64,000 nt of DNA from Vespa crabro. Its lineage: Eukaryota > Arthropoda > Insecta > Hymenoptera > Vespidae. The stretch is taken from NCBI RefSeq assembly GCF_910589235.1, contig NC_060970.1, positions 4,025,987-4,089,986 of the forward strand. Direction: 5' to 3'. A program made the translations under genes and the position numbers. Within the stretch, counting starts at the first letter, position 1, and each line of letters begins with the position of its first letter. The notes below the pieces were generated by a model. That model was given only the letters and a program-made list of their open reading frames with translations. It did no database searches and had not been told where the DNA came from. This document shows, piece by piece, positions 29,282-41,263 of this stretch.

Positions 29282-30336
29282 TATATACGTATATATAGAT
29301 TAACGTAGCTTCAGCTGTTCTTCTTCCAAACCTATACGAGGTATATACTTTAAACAAGACTTATGAATATATATATATATATATATTTTTTTTTTAATAT
29401 AAAAATTTATAAATAAATAAAGATTCAAAAAAAAAAAAAAATATCCTATCGTCTTTATTCATCATTTAATTTCGTCCTTTCGAAGATTTCGTACTTGCGT
29501 TACGTCAAATATCGAATGAAAGATCGAACAACAACATTTTATCCCACCTCAATTTATTCCCCCTTTTTCCCAATCGTCAATCCCTTCGAATTTGAAATGA
29601 AAAAGAGAATATCTTAGTACTCGTAAACATGAAAGATCGAATATCGAAATATTAATAGAAATATTTCATAAATTCACGACTTTTAGTCGTCATTCTTGAT
29701 TATCAAAGTATCGGGCTACGCCAATGAGCCGAACATCAATTATTCCTTCTAGATTATGTTCCGTGCGATCTGTAAGATCCTCCGGCCTGTGACGTGACGT
29801 CGCCATCAATTTCATCCCCCTATACATTCTCTCTCTCTCTCTCTCTATCACATCGAACGACAAAGAGAGAGAGAGATAGAGAGAGAGAGAGATGAGAGAG
29901 AAGAAAGTCTGGAAAATCTGCTCCGTCTCATCGATGGTAATGCCCTCCTTTTACGATCATCATATTTATAAACGTAACCCAGCGTCGTTTCCCCCTTCGT
30001 ATATTCGCTCGGTTGATGAAAGGATCTCGTTAATTGGGAATACTGATGGCAGAGCAGCGCGAGGATCGATCCTTTTCCCGGTTACTATCCCTGCCCCCTA
30101 TTTCCCCCGTTCTTTACTTCATCCTTCTCCTCTACCACCACTACCCCTCTTCCTCTTTCTCTTCTTCCATCATCGTCTCCTTTTCCATCGTCGTTTTCTC
30201 TACTATCTTCGTTTATCCAACAGATAGGAGGAGAAACGTAACCCCCTCTTCAATCCCCCTCCCTCCTTCCTCTTATCCTCTATCTCTTTCTCTCTCTTTC
30301 CCAGTATCTCTTTCTCCCTCGTTTCCTCTTCCATAG
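26203..30336. other. Intergenic, repeat-rich
   Basis: Contains (CT)n 26218-26239, T-rich 26465-26500, A-rich 27055-27110 and 27228-27255, (GA)n 28104-28142, (GAA)n 28660-28722, a composite (CT)n-(TA)n-(GA)n 29189-29282, and CT/GA arrays 29828-29895. An overlapping pair of CRE-like half-sites (TGACGTGACGTCG) lies at 29790-29802. Nothing coding is recognised. Confidence 0.5.
29189..29282. repeat. Composite (CT)n-(TA)n-(GA)n
   Basis: CT, TA and GA arrays abut, giving a large self-complementary structure with the TA array as the centre. Confidence 0.88.
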
Positions 30337-31281
30337 ACGAAGCGCACGCGAGATCACCGCGGCGGATAAGACCCGTGGGATCCCGTCAAAGGGAGCTTAT
30401 ATTTATGAGACTTTCGGCAAACAAATGGATAAATCTAATATCTTCGAGGCGAAAAGGCGAAGCTTCTTGAGAAACCGTAACCATTCTGCCAAGACTTCCA
30501 GAAGGATTTTACGTTTACTTCTTCATTGGTGTTGGTAGGATTTTTAGTCACGTATATGCGTATGCCATAATGCACAAGGCATTCCTTTGGCTTTATCTTT
30601 TATTTATTGATAGTTATTAATTGTGAACAAGATATTAGAAAATTGTGAAAACAATGTTATTCAATTGAATATCAATCGTTAGCGATGCAATTGATATTGA
30701 TAGAAATAAAATGAATTTCAATAACGTAACGTAATTTTTCCTTTATTCTTCTTGCTATTTTTTTTTTTTTTTCTTTATTTATTTTTTTCTTTCCTCTTAT
30801 TACTCCCGTTATAACTTATTATAGAATTTTCAATATCCTTATATTTAAGACGATTAATGACGATCGAACGTTTAAAGATTATCGAGTTACGAATTAACAC
30901 TTAGTTCTTTACGCCAGGACCTCCTCCCCCCCCCACCCACCCACCCACTCACCCACAAATCTTCCCCCTCTCTACGATTTCCTGCGAGCATGCATACATA
31001 CATAATTGCTACTTTAGGCATTAATAACGAGCGAGTTGCGGTGTGCAATTAAGACGCATCGGTGAGCACGTGAGCTAAGGGACGACCTTCATCGCGGTAG
31101 TGACAGTTGGCGTCATTAGGGCGACGTTTGCGTTTTCATGCGAAGAGAAAGTGAGAGAGAGTGAGAGAGAGACCTATCATTCGTTTTTTAAAACAATTTT
31201 GTGAGACTCATACGATGTAAGAGGGCAAGAGATAGTATAGAGTGATATAGATAGATACCTATCGGCGCATATCATCTCCGT

Positions 31282-31329
<48 letters not shown>

Positions 31330-31920
31330 GTCGTCGTCGTCATTGGTAAAATTGTCTGTCCGTCCGTCTGTCCGTTCTACGTTTATTATGGCACGTCATT
31401 TCCGTTCGAAGATAGCAACGCACGCACAGCCTGCATAGAAGGCCATATACACGGCACTCGAACATCTGTCCGAAAAAACGAGTTAGTTAGAATCGTTCGA
31501 TACATTTAAAAATATATTTTGCATTCTTTCTTTCTTTCTTTCTTTCTTTACTTTCCTCTCTTTCTTCTCTTTGTTGTTGTTGTTGTTGTTTTTTTTTTTG
31601 TATTTTTTCATCGATCGATTTTTCAACATCTACAGCCAATGATAACCAATCGAATGTCACCGATTATCGATGATAGTATCTTTCTTGTTTTTCCGTTTTT
31701 TTTTTTTTTTCTTTTTTCTTTTTATTTTCTTCTTTCTTCTTCTCTCTCTCTCTCTTTTTCACGATATCGCTTTTAATTATCGTTGATTAATACTAAGCAT
31801 TTAATGTTTTCATTAATGATTTAATAATTAACGATGAAGACGAATCGGTAAAGAAAATGATCTAGATATGTTATTATCATTATCATAATCATCATTATCA
31901 TCATTATTGTTATTATTATC

Positions 31921-31967
<47 letters not shown>

Positions 31968-32601
31968 CATCATATCGCGATGTATCTTACGAACGAGCTG
32001 GTGTATCAAAAGGATAAGAGCAGTGCCGACCTATCTAAACTCGGAATCAGTCTGGCTATGGGTTCGAGCCTTTAACAGTGGCATTTATACCTCTACTTCA
32101 TCATTATTATTTGAGTTGATTGGAAAGACTTGGCGATAGCAATTATAATCTTTCCTTTTAACGCTTATATCCAACGGCGGTCATCGTCGTTTCGTGTTTC
32201 CTTGCTCTTCGTAGATGTCATCATCATCAATTCTTCTTCTTCCTCTTCTTCTTCTTCTTCTCCTTCTTCTTCTTCTTCTTCTTCTTCTTTCGTACACGCG
32301 TGTTACTACTTGCCAGTCCGGCAGCTGCTACCCGCCCGAACACACATGTTTAATATTTTAGTATCGAGAGTATGTGTGTTCATTCGAGTTCTCGCTCATT
32401 CCTTCGCCTGACTCACGTAATATCTTTGAATGGCGATTAACCCTTTTCAAATAAATACGAATTTACAATTGTTAATTTTAATTAATTAGAGGATAAAGAA
32501 AAAGAAATAGAAGAAGAATTATAAAAAAAAAAAAAAGAAAAAAGACAAAGATAAGAATTCTGACCAAAAGAAAAGATAGAAGAGAGAGAACACACAAAAA
32601 A

Positions 32602-32634
<33 letters not shown>

Positions 32635-32800
32635 TATAATAATGATAATAAAAAGCAGGATAAGAAAAATGATGAAGGATGAAAAAGAGAGAAAGAGACA
32701 CAGATGAAAGAATGAGAGACAGAGAGAGAGAAAGATCAGAAAACGAGTATTTGTAGACTACGTTGTATTCGAAGATAGAAAGATAGATAGATAGAGAGAA

Positions 32801-32839
<39 letters not shown>

Positions 32840-33204
32840 GAGAGTTAGAAAGAAAGAAAGAAAGAAAGAAAGAGGCATCCCTCGAATCACGGATACCAAA
32901 TACCGTTTCGTTCTCCAACGCCATTAAAGATGCCATAAAAGAAGAAGCGGTCGGCGATGGTCGAGTCGGGCCCGACTGGTGGCAAAAGCACTGGGCGAAA
33001 TTTGTCAGTATTAAATAAATAACCCATAAAGGCGGAACATCAATCCACCGTAGAAGCATTAACGCCCGATATAAGGGGGCGAGGTAGTGGCTGTTATTTT
33101 TCATACACCGGCAACGTTTTATATACGAGCGCGCCTATACCATCCTACGATCTTTCTCTCGAAAGCAAGAAGAGGAGGACTTCTTCTTCTTCTTCTTCTA
33201 CTTC

Positions 33205-33236
<32 letters not shown>

Positions 33237-33453
33237 CTACTATTACTACTACTTCTACGTCCTCTTCTTCTTTCTCCTCCTTTTTCTTCTTTATCTTCTT
33301 TCGTTCTACCTTCCTCGGGAACGGTTTTTACGATCTCCACGTTATACCGTATCGCGGACTTACATCGTAGATCAAAAGTGATGTGTCTATTATGACGTAA
33401 ATACTTAAAGATCCCACGGGAATGTGTTACGCGAGAACATGAACATATCTTAA

Positions 33454-33492
<39 letters not shown>

Positions 33493-34514
33493 TGTGTATA
33501 TATATATATATATATATACACCATTGGTTATCTATCGATACTTTACGAGAAAGAGACAAAGAAAGAGAGAGAGAGAGAGAGAAATCTCTTGTATTCTTTA
33601 AAAAAGAAAAAGAAAGAAGATTTACTTCGATACTAAAAATGAATGTGTATCGACTTCTGATCGCAATCAGAACGACAATCGCTATATTCTTTAGAAAGAG
33701 AAGGAAGGACAAAATAAAAAAAAGAAAAAGAAGAAAATAAGAAAAAGGACAAAAAGTAAAAAAGAAAAAGAAAAAGATTTGCTTCGATATGGAAAGTCAA
33801 AATGCATCCGGTTCTTTGGACGCAATCACAACAAAAATCACTCACTGAAGACCACCCAAATGGATTGCTCGTAGAAAGAAAAAAAAGTAAGAAAGAGAGA
33901 GAGAGAGAGAGAGAGAGAAAGAAAGAACGGCGGTGAGCTTTTGCGATGTTCAAAAGCATAACCGACGTATGAGAAACAGAGAGCGAGAGAGAAAGAGAGA
34001 GGAAGAGAGAGGAAGAGAGAGAGAGTGAGAGAGTGAGAGGGAGAGTGGTAACCGCGTGCGATGAGGCGATATACAGCGCCCGGTATAAAGCGGCGAAGAC
34101 GAAAAGCGTAATCTTGCTAGAAAGACGGATGAGAGAGTGCAAAGAGAAGAGAAGAGAAGAGAAGAGAAGAGAGGAAGAGTAATGTAGAGTAGAGGAGATG
34201 AGTGTTCGAGAGAGATAGATATATAGAAAGAGGACAAGAAAGGAAGACAGAGAGAGAGAGAGAGAAGAAGATAGGAAGAGACGAAGAAGAAAGTTCGTCG
34301 ATACAAGGAGTCGATTGTAGGCTGCTGCTGAAAGGGACCGCCGATCCTAGCAGAGCGCGGTCTTTGTAGCACAGTGGACGACTTATGCTTAAGAACGATA
34401 TGATTCCGATGTCGAGATTACTATGGAAGAACTTGGAAAGAACGGACATACGGACATAACGTCCCCATCTCGAACGTCGGGAACGAACGCGGGTGGCTAT
34501 TAGCTTCGGCTTTG
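30337..34514. other. Intergenic upstream of the kinesin promoter region
   Basis: Complex DNA 30337-30560 and 30990-31280 is repeat-poor with Caudal-like TTTATG and homeodomain-like cores. Then come (ATC)n/(GTC)n 31287-31341, (TTTC)n 31516-31547, (TTA)n 31866-31972, (TTC)n 32228-32290, (TA)n 32596-32640, GATA/GA/GAAA 32760-32872, TTC/CTA 33180-33260, (TA)n with flanking ATGGTGT/ACACCAT arms 33457-33526, and GA arrays 33893-34270. The repeat-poor island 32880-33170 contains CCATAAA. TATAAAG at 34084 is a weak promoter-like motif. Confidence 0.5.
31866..31972. repeat. (TTA)n with (ATC)n edges
   Basis: About 60 bp of pure TTA at 31917-31965, flanked by imperfect ATC units. Confidence 0.88.
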
Positions 34515-34554
34515 ATTGGCTGAGTTTAATGAGCCAGGCGACACGCGTATAAAT
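34515..34554 (+). promoter_or_regulatory. CCAAT/TATA-like core promoter candidate upstream of the kinesin
   Basis: An inverted CCAAT box (ATTGG, 34515-34519) lies about 30 bp ahead of a TATAAAT at 34548-34554, in a locally GC-rich, repeat-poor stretch. A start site would be expected near 34578-34585. The kinesin ATG is about 1 kb downstream, so either the leader is long or there is a 5' intron. I see no strong donor shortly after the box, and it could serve another transcript. Confidence 0.4.
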
Positions 34555-35613
34555 TGCCGCGCACCGAGAAATCTTCTTTGAAGATATTTCGAGGCGCTCG
34601 TCCGCTTGAATTCTGAGCAATTTTCTGGATCGTCCGTTCGCAAGACCGAACAACTCGCAAGAAGAAGACCGTCGCCGCAGCCGCCGCCTTCTACCATACA
34701 GTCTACGCGGCCACTTCTTGCCCCCGACTCACACCCCTCTCCTCATCACCTCCTCCCACCGATTCATAATACTCTCAGATTATTCATTTTTTGCTTTTTT
34801 TCCTTTCTTCTTTCTCCTTTCTTTTCTTTTTTTTTTTTATTTTCCTTTTTGATTCTCTCTCTTCTCCAGCATTTTTGATTTTTTTTTTTTTCATTTTTCT
34901 CCTTTCAAACTTTCAGCGCATCGAAGGTCAATGACCTATCAATTGTCTCCCCGTCGATCTTTTTCTCGGTTCTTTGTTTCTTTTTCTTTTTTTTTTTTTT
35001 TTTTTTTTCCTTTTACAATAAAACGATACACGGCATAGGATGAAAATAATTCAAGTACGGTATACGCCGATTATGTTCATTCACGATGTAATGTTATTTA
35101 TGACAATCGTCAGAAGTCGTTCATTCATGTAATATCGATCTTTTTATATATATATATATATATATATATGTCCAAAGATAACTTCGGATCACTCGTGTTC
35201 GTATCATCGATTAAGGACAGTATAAGCGTTCTAACCCAAATTTCGAAGAAGAAATAAGCTTACGTTCAAAAAGTTTTACGTTGAAAATATTTGATTGGTC
35301 AATTTTAGTGTCGAAGATTTCGTTCATTTTCTTTTCTTTTTTTTTTCCTTAATTTTTTCTTTTTTTTTCTTTCCCTCTCTCTCTCTCTCTCTCTGTTTTT
35401 TTATTTTCTCAAAATATCGACAATGATCTCGGTTTGACGGTTAGAACGCGTCGCGCGTTAATGATTTCGAAATATTTAATTAAAATCGATCGGAACGATT
35501 AATGCGTTTCAATAGCAGTTAAAAGAGATATCTTCGGAATTATATATCCCTCTTGTTAAATATTAATAAGATTTTAAATATTTGATATAAACGCGATTAC
35601 GTTGAACGTCAAG
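34555..35613 (+). other. Presumed 5' leader/upstream region of the kinesin gene
   Basis: This holds a proline/serine-codable GC-rich patch (about 34600-34740), long T/C-rich tracts (34780-35010), a strong acceptor-like site ending at 34916 (pyrimidine tract then TTTCAG), a short (TA)n at 35149-35170 and a second pyrimidine tract at 35330-35400. The acceptor suggests a spliced 5' UTR, but the matching donor was not found by eye. Confidence 0.35.
34925..34937. promoter_or_regulatory. Perfect inverted AGGTCA repeat with 1-bp spacer (IR1, ecdysone-response-element type)
   Basis: AGGTCA, A, TGACCT form a flawless 13-bp dyad about 680 bp upstream of the kinesin ATG. IR1 of AGGTCA is the high-affinity arrangement for the EcR/USP heterodimer in insects. 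Binding and function here are inferred only. Confidence 0.45.
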
Positions 35614-38600
35614 ATGTCCGATGATGATAATAAATTAAAATCGCCAATCGTTGGATCAACACGAGTCGAATATAAAGTTCCTCTGATCGAAGAATCCGAT
35701 GAGATGGGATCGATCGATTACGACGAGGAGGATTCGATTATTGAAAATTCATGCGACTCGCCGTCTCATTCTAATTTTCAAGTATATTTAAAAATTAAAC
35801 CAAAATCAAAAAGAATTTCAAGTAATACAGAGTCGATCGAAGATAATGAAAATTATTACGAGATATTAAATTCTACGACACTGATAACGAGATTCAAGGC
35901 TAACGTAAATCGAAATAATTCAAGATTTCTTTTGGCCAACGTTAAAAATGATAATAACTTGATTGATAATAATGTTGGCAAAAGATATTACTTCACGAAG
36001 ATATTTCGATCTGACATATCGCAAGAGGAATTTTTTGAGGAGATTATGAAAAAACGTATCGTCGATTTTTTAAATGGACAAAATTCAACGATAATGACTT
36101 ATGGAACGACAAATTCTGGAAAGACTTATACACTTCATGGTACACCAGATCAACCTGGTTTAATTCCACGTACAATCGAGGATATATTTTCATCTATTAA
36201 TTGTACCCTTATGCCTTGGTATAAATTTTATTCTAATAATACCTTGATAAGCCTTGACGATAAAGAAAGATTGGAGGAGTCCGAAAAGAAAACGAAATTA
36301 TTGAGATCGCCATTGATAAATAACGAAAGATTTATGGAAGCAAGAAAATCATTGGAAAATTCGGAAAGATCGAATAAAATAGAATCGGAAAGAAAACGTT
36401 TAGAGTGTAATGGCGAATTTATGTATGCCGTTTGGTTGTCATTCGCTGAGATCTATAATGACAATATTTATGATCTTCTCGATTTCAAGGAATCGTCATC
36501 ATCATCATCATCGTCGTCGTCGTCGGCGTCGTCGTCATTTAAAAATCATCCATTGAAATTGATAAGCAATAAGAATGGTACAACATACGTTAAAGGATTA
36601 ACGACGATCTATGTAACTACGCCATTTGAGGCATGTCAAATTTTAATTGCCGGTCAATCGAGAATGAGTACAACGTTTACTACGTTAAATCCTAAATGTT
36701 CGAGATCTCATACGATATTTACAATAGGATTGTTGAAGTATCAAAAGGAATATGCGCCTCATGAAACCGAAACTAGTACATTGACATTTTGTGATTTAGC
36801 TGGTTCTGGACGATCGAAAGAATTAAATGAATTAAATCCCGAGAGATTGAAGGAGACTAAAAATATTAACAAAAGTTTATTGGTCCTTGGTAGATGTTTA
36901 AAAACTATTCGAAAAAAGCAGAGAAAAGAATCGATGAAATGTATGAATGATAATGTGACTGGTCCATTTCGTGAATCGAAATTAACGAGGATATTTCAAA
37001 AAGCATTGTCCGGCAATGAGCACGTGACCTTTTTAGTTAATATCGATACTTCGTCGATATTTATAAATGAAATTAAAAGTATATTGAAGGTATCGTCTTT
37101 GGCAAGACAAATAACGCCGGATACGAAAGAATCGAATTTAAAATTTATCCTAAAGGAATCCAATTGTAATACTTCGAGGATCAATGAATCCATAATTTCG
37201 AATGAATTTAAATCATTTAGTACGACAAACGATGAGAATAAGTCAATCGTTAGTCAAGAAAATGTCATCATTGAATCCGAAAAAGATCGTCGTAATGATC
37301 ACGAGGAAAGTACGAAAAACGTTTCGATCATCGATGATCATATTAAAAATATTTCAGAGGAATGTATATACGATGAGAAACGTAAAAGAGACGAGGAACT
37401 TTCGTTCGTGTGCGAGACCAATGACGACGACGATGACGATAACGAAGATGACGAGGATGTCGATGATCTCGTGATTTCTAAAGATCTACAAGTTGAAAAT
37501 ATTCGAGCTATGAGAAGAAGGATACGAGATTTGGAAAATGAATTGAATAATTTGCAACGTGAGAATATAGTCATGATTGAAAATAAAAAATATTATAAGA
37601 AATTGGTACATATTAAAAGAGAATTGAAGGATTATAAGGATCACGATAAACTTGAAATCAATTCGAAATTGAATATACGCGATGACGTTGTTGACAATGA
37701 TATTGATAATTTAACGATTAAATTGAGGAACGTTATAGACGAGAAAAATGGATATATCGATGAAAATAAATCGGATTTGAGGATATATCAGAACGTAGAA
37801 GTGGATGATTCGATTAATGACGAATTAAATGAAATAAATGAATTGAGAAAGGAACTTACGGAAAAGACGATTGATATAAAAGCATTGACGTTACAATTGG
37901 AATCGTGTGAAAGAGAATTGAATGAGACCGAAGTTGCGTGTAAGGATGCCGTCAATAGGAACGATGTATTGTTGAAAAAGATCGAGGCATTGGAAAATGT
38001 TGTTAGATATATGGAATGTGAAAGAAAGGATACGTATACGCCACAGCCGCCATATTATTTGGAGGAGATATCATCCGTTGATAACGATCATTCTCAAATT
38101 TATCATTCTCAATTGGAAAGAATTCATTCGAATACCGATGAAAGATTGTCATCTATCACGGATATATTATATTTTGGTGATGGTACGAATAATGAACCAA
38201 CGGATATGATCGTTCAGGCTCACGTTGATTGTAAAAATAATAAGGAGAATTTTATTATCACAAATAAGAAAAATTTCATTCAAACCGATCTTACATACGT
38301 CATCGATAATAACAAAGAGAACAACAAAGATCTATTGGAATTTTCTTTAAATGAATTAAGATCGAGCTATGAAAGTAGTAAAAATGATTCTGGCATTGTA
38401 ATCGAAGAATCTGTCGTTGATTGGAAGAAGGAAATTTCTAATGATACGAATGATAAGAAAAATGTAAATATGTCGATTTTACGAGAAGAATCGAAAGAAT
38501 TCGAGAAAGTATCGAAATCATTGAACGTAAAAATGTACGAAAAGGAAAGATCAATGGTTAATGATGAATCGAACGATGGATCGATATTGATGAAAGAAAT

Positions 38601-40094
38601 TAATGAAGAAAATGAAGAAAGTGAACTCACAACGAGAAAATCTTTTCGATCTCCGAACATTAAATGTCAATCCTTGGAGGATCTATCGCAATGGTTGAAG
38701 CATAGATTGGATCTACAAATGGCATATTGTAAGATAGAACATTTGTCGAAATTGACAAATCTCAAGAGAGATTTATCGTCGAAAACGATTGATTTGAATG
38801 TGGCTAATGAAAAACTAATGACTGCCAATAAAGATTTAAACAAATTAAACGATTTAACAAATAAATTGAACGATTTAACGATTATCGTTGCTGAATATAA
38901 CGAAGATAGGAAAGAACTTTACGATAAATTGCAGGAACGTACGGAGATGCAATTAAGTTTGGAAATGAAATTGAAACATTTCGTATCTTTGTTAGAGAAG
39001 AAGGATGATATGATAACGTGCCTGAGAAAGGATTTGACTAATATTTTCCATATCAATGCGATGAATAAAGAAAGAATCAAGGAACTCGATATCGAAATAA
39101 TTGATATAAAAGAAAAAATGGATTCGATTAGAAAGGAATTAATAAATTCCGAGGAATTACGTATTGAGTTAGAAAAGAATTCGATAAAGGAAATTGACAA
39201 TCTTAAATCACAATTGACGATTTATGAGAATAATGGTATGTTATTAAAGCGTACCGTCGATGATCTCGACGATAAGAACGATGAATTGATACGAGTTAAA
39301 ACCCAATTGCTTCGTAAGGAACGTGAAATGAGTTTGTTCAAGAGTAACAGAGATGCCACCATTAAGAAGTATGAATTTTTGGTTAAACAATTGCAAGAGG
39401 AAATAGATAAGTTTAAAGATCAATCGCGTTACGAGTCAACTACGTCGATGATATCCGATGGGATTAAAAAAGAAACGTCCAATTGTTCGATTAGAACGCG
39501 CAACAAATTTAAAGTATCCGAATCATTGAAGAAATTAACACGTACGGGTTTTACGAAGAGTACCACCGATCGTAATTGGAAAACTAATTATCTTCGTAGA
39601 AAATCGACAGATGAAAAGTCAGTTGCATCGACATCGAATTTTTCTGTATCTAAAATTTCAAGCTATAATGAGAGTAACATAATGGAATCCACATCGTCGG
39701 ACAATAATACAAAGTTTATCGATGAAAAGGAATTAGATCGTACGTCAACGATCGATCGAGTACGTTCGTACGAATATATTAATATATTCATTTTTATATA
39801 ATCATTTGATATTATTAATATATATACCCAACGTTTCAGACAGAAAGTGACGTAGACTCGAACGAATCATTTTCACGGGGTAAGATCATTAACGTTAATT
39901 CCGAAGAAGGAACGTACGATGATTACGACGATACCGACGATGATTCCGACATTATCTCTTGTAAATCATCAATACGTAATAACAGCAAAATGTCCGGTTG
40001 GATGAGAATAAGAAGAATCGATGCCAGAACTGTCTTGACACATTGTTCGGACATTGAACTCGACGTTGAAGATCGATCCGATGATTCAGATTAA
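35614..40094 (+). CDS. KIF20-family (MKLP2/Subito-like) kinesin, two exons: join(35614..39759, 39840..40094)
   Basis: Predicted microtubule motor of about 1466 residues. KIF20 kinesins act in the anaphase spindle midzone and cytokinesis; that role here is inferred from family. The first ATG (35614) follows an in-frame TAA at 35575. The motor domain spans about residues 55-501. The P-loop is GTTNSGKT (164-171), and its TNSGKT core is typical of KIF20. EIYNDNIYDLL follows a charged insertion of about 70 residues (about 196-267), a KIF20 hallmark. Switch I is NPKCSRSH (359-366), switch II DLAGSG (394-399), and then come NINKSL and PFRESKLTR. Odd points: Gly399 replaces the near-invariant switch II Glu, Cys362 replaces a switch I Ser, and a poly-Ser tract occupies 294-308. 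An acidic run (about 599-618) precedes a long, charged, probable coiled-coil stalk to about residue 1300. The length resembles KIF20B more than KIF20A. Exon 1 ends at a GTACGT donor (39760). Exon 2 adds 84 residues and ends at TAA 40092. No intron interrupts the motor or stalk. Confidence 0.93.
36493..36537 (+). repeat. Coding (TCA/TCG)n repeat, poly-Ser in the kinesin motor
   Basis: Fifteen codons, 14 Ser and one Ala (residue 305), between EIYNDNIYDLLDFKE and the next motor strand. Confidence 0.92.
39760..39839 (+). other. 80-bp intron near the 3' end of the kinesin gene
   Basis: It begins GTACGT and ends TTTCAG, is very AT-rich and sits between two phase-0 coding exons. Its length is typical of short insect introns. 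Confidence 0.78.
39840..40094 (+). CDS. Terminal coding exon of the KIF20-like kinesin
   Basis: This exon encodes residues 1383-1466 of the kinesin. The AG acceptor is at 39838-39839 (CGTTTCAG), and the frame continues in phase 0 from the donor at 39760. Translation starts TESDVDSNES, passes through an acidic stretch (YDDYDDTDDDSD-like), a basic patch (SGWMRIRRIDAR) and an acidic end (DVEDRSDDSD) before TAA. Without splicing, exon 1 would read on 14 codons into AT-rich sequence and stop at 39801. The coherent composition of this exon, with no stop for 84 codons, favours the spliced form. Confidence 0.8.
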   Translation, partial: TESDVDSNESFSRGKIINVNSEEGTYDDYDDTDDDSDIISCKSSIRNNSKMSGWMRIRRIDARTVLTHCSDIELDVEDRSDDSD

Positions 40095-40290
40095 GTTTTA
40101 TGAGAGGGAGAGAGAGAGAGAAAAAGGAAAAGGAAAAAAGAAAAAAGAAAGGAAAGAAAAGAACGAATCCCCCCTTCCCCCTCCCTCAAAGAGTATGAAA
40201 ATCATGAATGATGTTCGTTAGCTATCAATAATTTCCTTTTTTCCTTTTTAATTCTTTCTCTTTAATTTTTCCCTCGTTCTCTTTCCTTTT

Positions 40291-40322
<32 letters not shown>

Positions 40323-41187
40323 GTTTTTTTCTCCTCCTCCTTCTTCTTCTTCTTCTTCTTCTTTTAATTACCATTATCGTTCGAATACTTATTCAATTTC
40401 AAGCCAATTTATTTATTTATTTATTTGTTTATTTATTTATTATCCTTCCTGCCTTTTTATTTCCCCATTGTGAAATATTATTCCTGAAAAATGTTTCTTC
40501 TTCCTTCTACATACCAGTTAAATGTCAAACAATATAATTCTCTTATTTCATAGTCGACCAGATATCTTAAATTAAATTTGCCGCGTACATAAATGAAAAA
40601 AAACAAAAAAAAAAAAAAAAAAGAAAACAAACAAAAAAAAAAGAAAAGAAAGAAAAAAAGAAGTCGAATTATCGATCGGCGATATCAACGGTAATATCGG
40701 ACATTCTCCCGGGAGAAGATTATCCGTAATGGCAAAACGTGGTTCCAACGTTCGTTACAATAAGCTAGCAATCCCTCCCTTCCATCAACACCACCTCCAG
40801 CCCCTCACCCTACCACCCATCCATTCCACCCACTACTCCCGATCACCCTCCACGGTCTCTGTCTCTTCTACGCTCTTGCCTACGTCGCATCTCTTCTCTC
40901 CTCTTCTCAATCTCGGTGTTCGGTCACCCCCAATGGTTAAGAGGAGTTAGAAACCATGCTTACACCGGCCTGGCTATTGGGGCAAACCCTGCTTTGGGAT
41001 TTTATTGCCAATATGCTATAATTTTCGACATTAGACGCCGCTGTGACGCTTTTCGGGCTCTCATTATATCTCATGGCGTATCCAAGGAACGAAATCTTCT
41101 TCTCGCGAAAGTATCGACCAGGGTATATGCCCGTTTGCGGCTACTGATAGATGAAATTATGAGCTAGGGTCATCGAAATTGGATTGC

Positions 41188-41263
<76 letters not shown>

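Noticed and set aside
32020..32075. tRNA-like B box (GGTTCGAGCC) near 32060
   Set aside because: No matching A box, acceptor stem or anticodon arm could be folded around it.
35602..35613. Start of the kinesin at an upstream TTG
   Set aside because: TTG is not an accepted start here. The first ATG is 35614, with an in-frame stop upstream at 35575.
40916..41167. 83-codon frame with varied composition
   Set aside because: Opens on a non-ATG codon, has no splice context that I can support, and lies in an island rich in regulatory-type AT cores.
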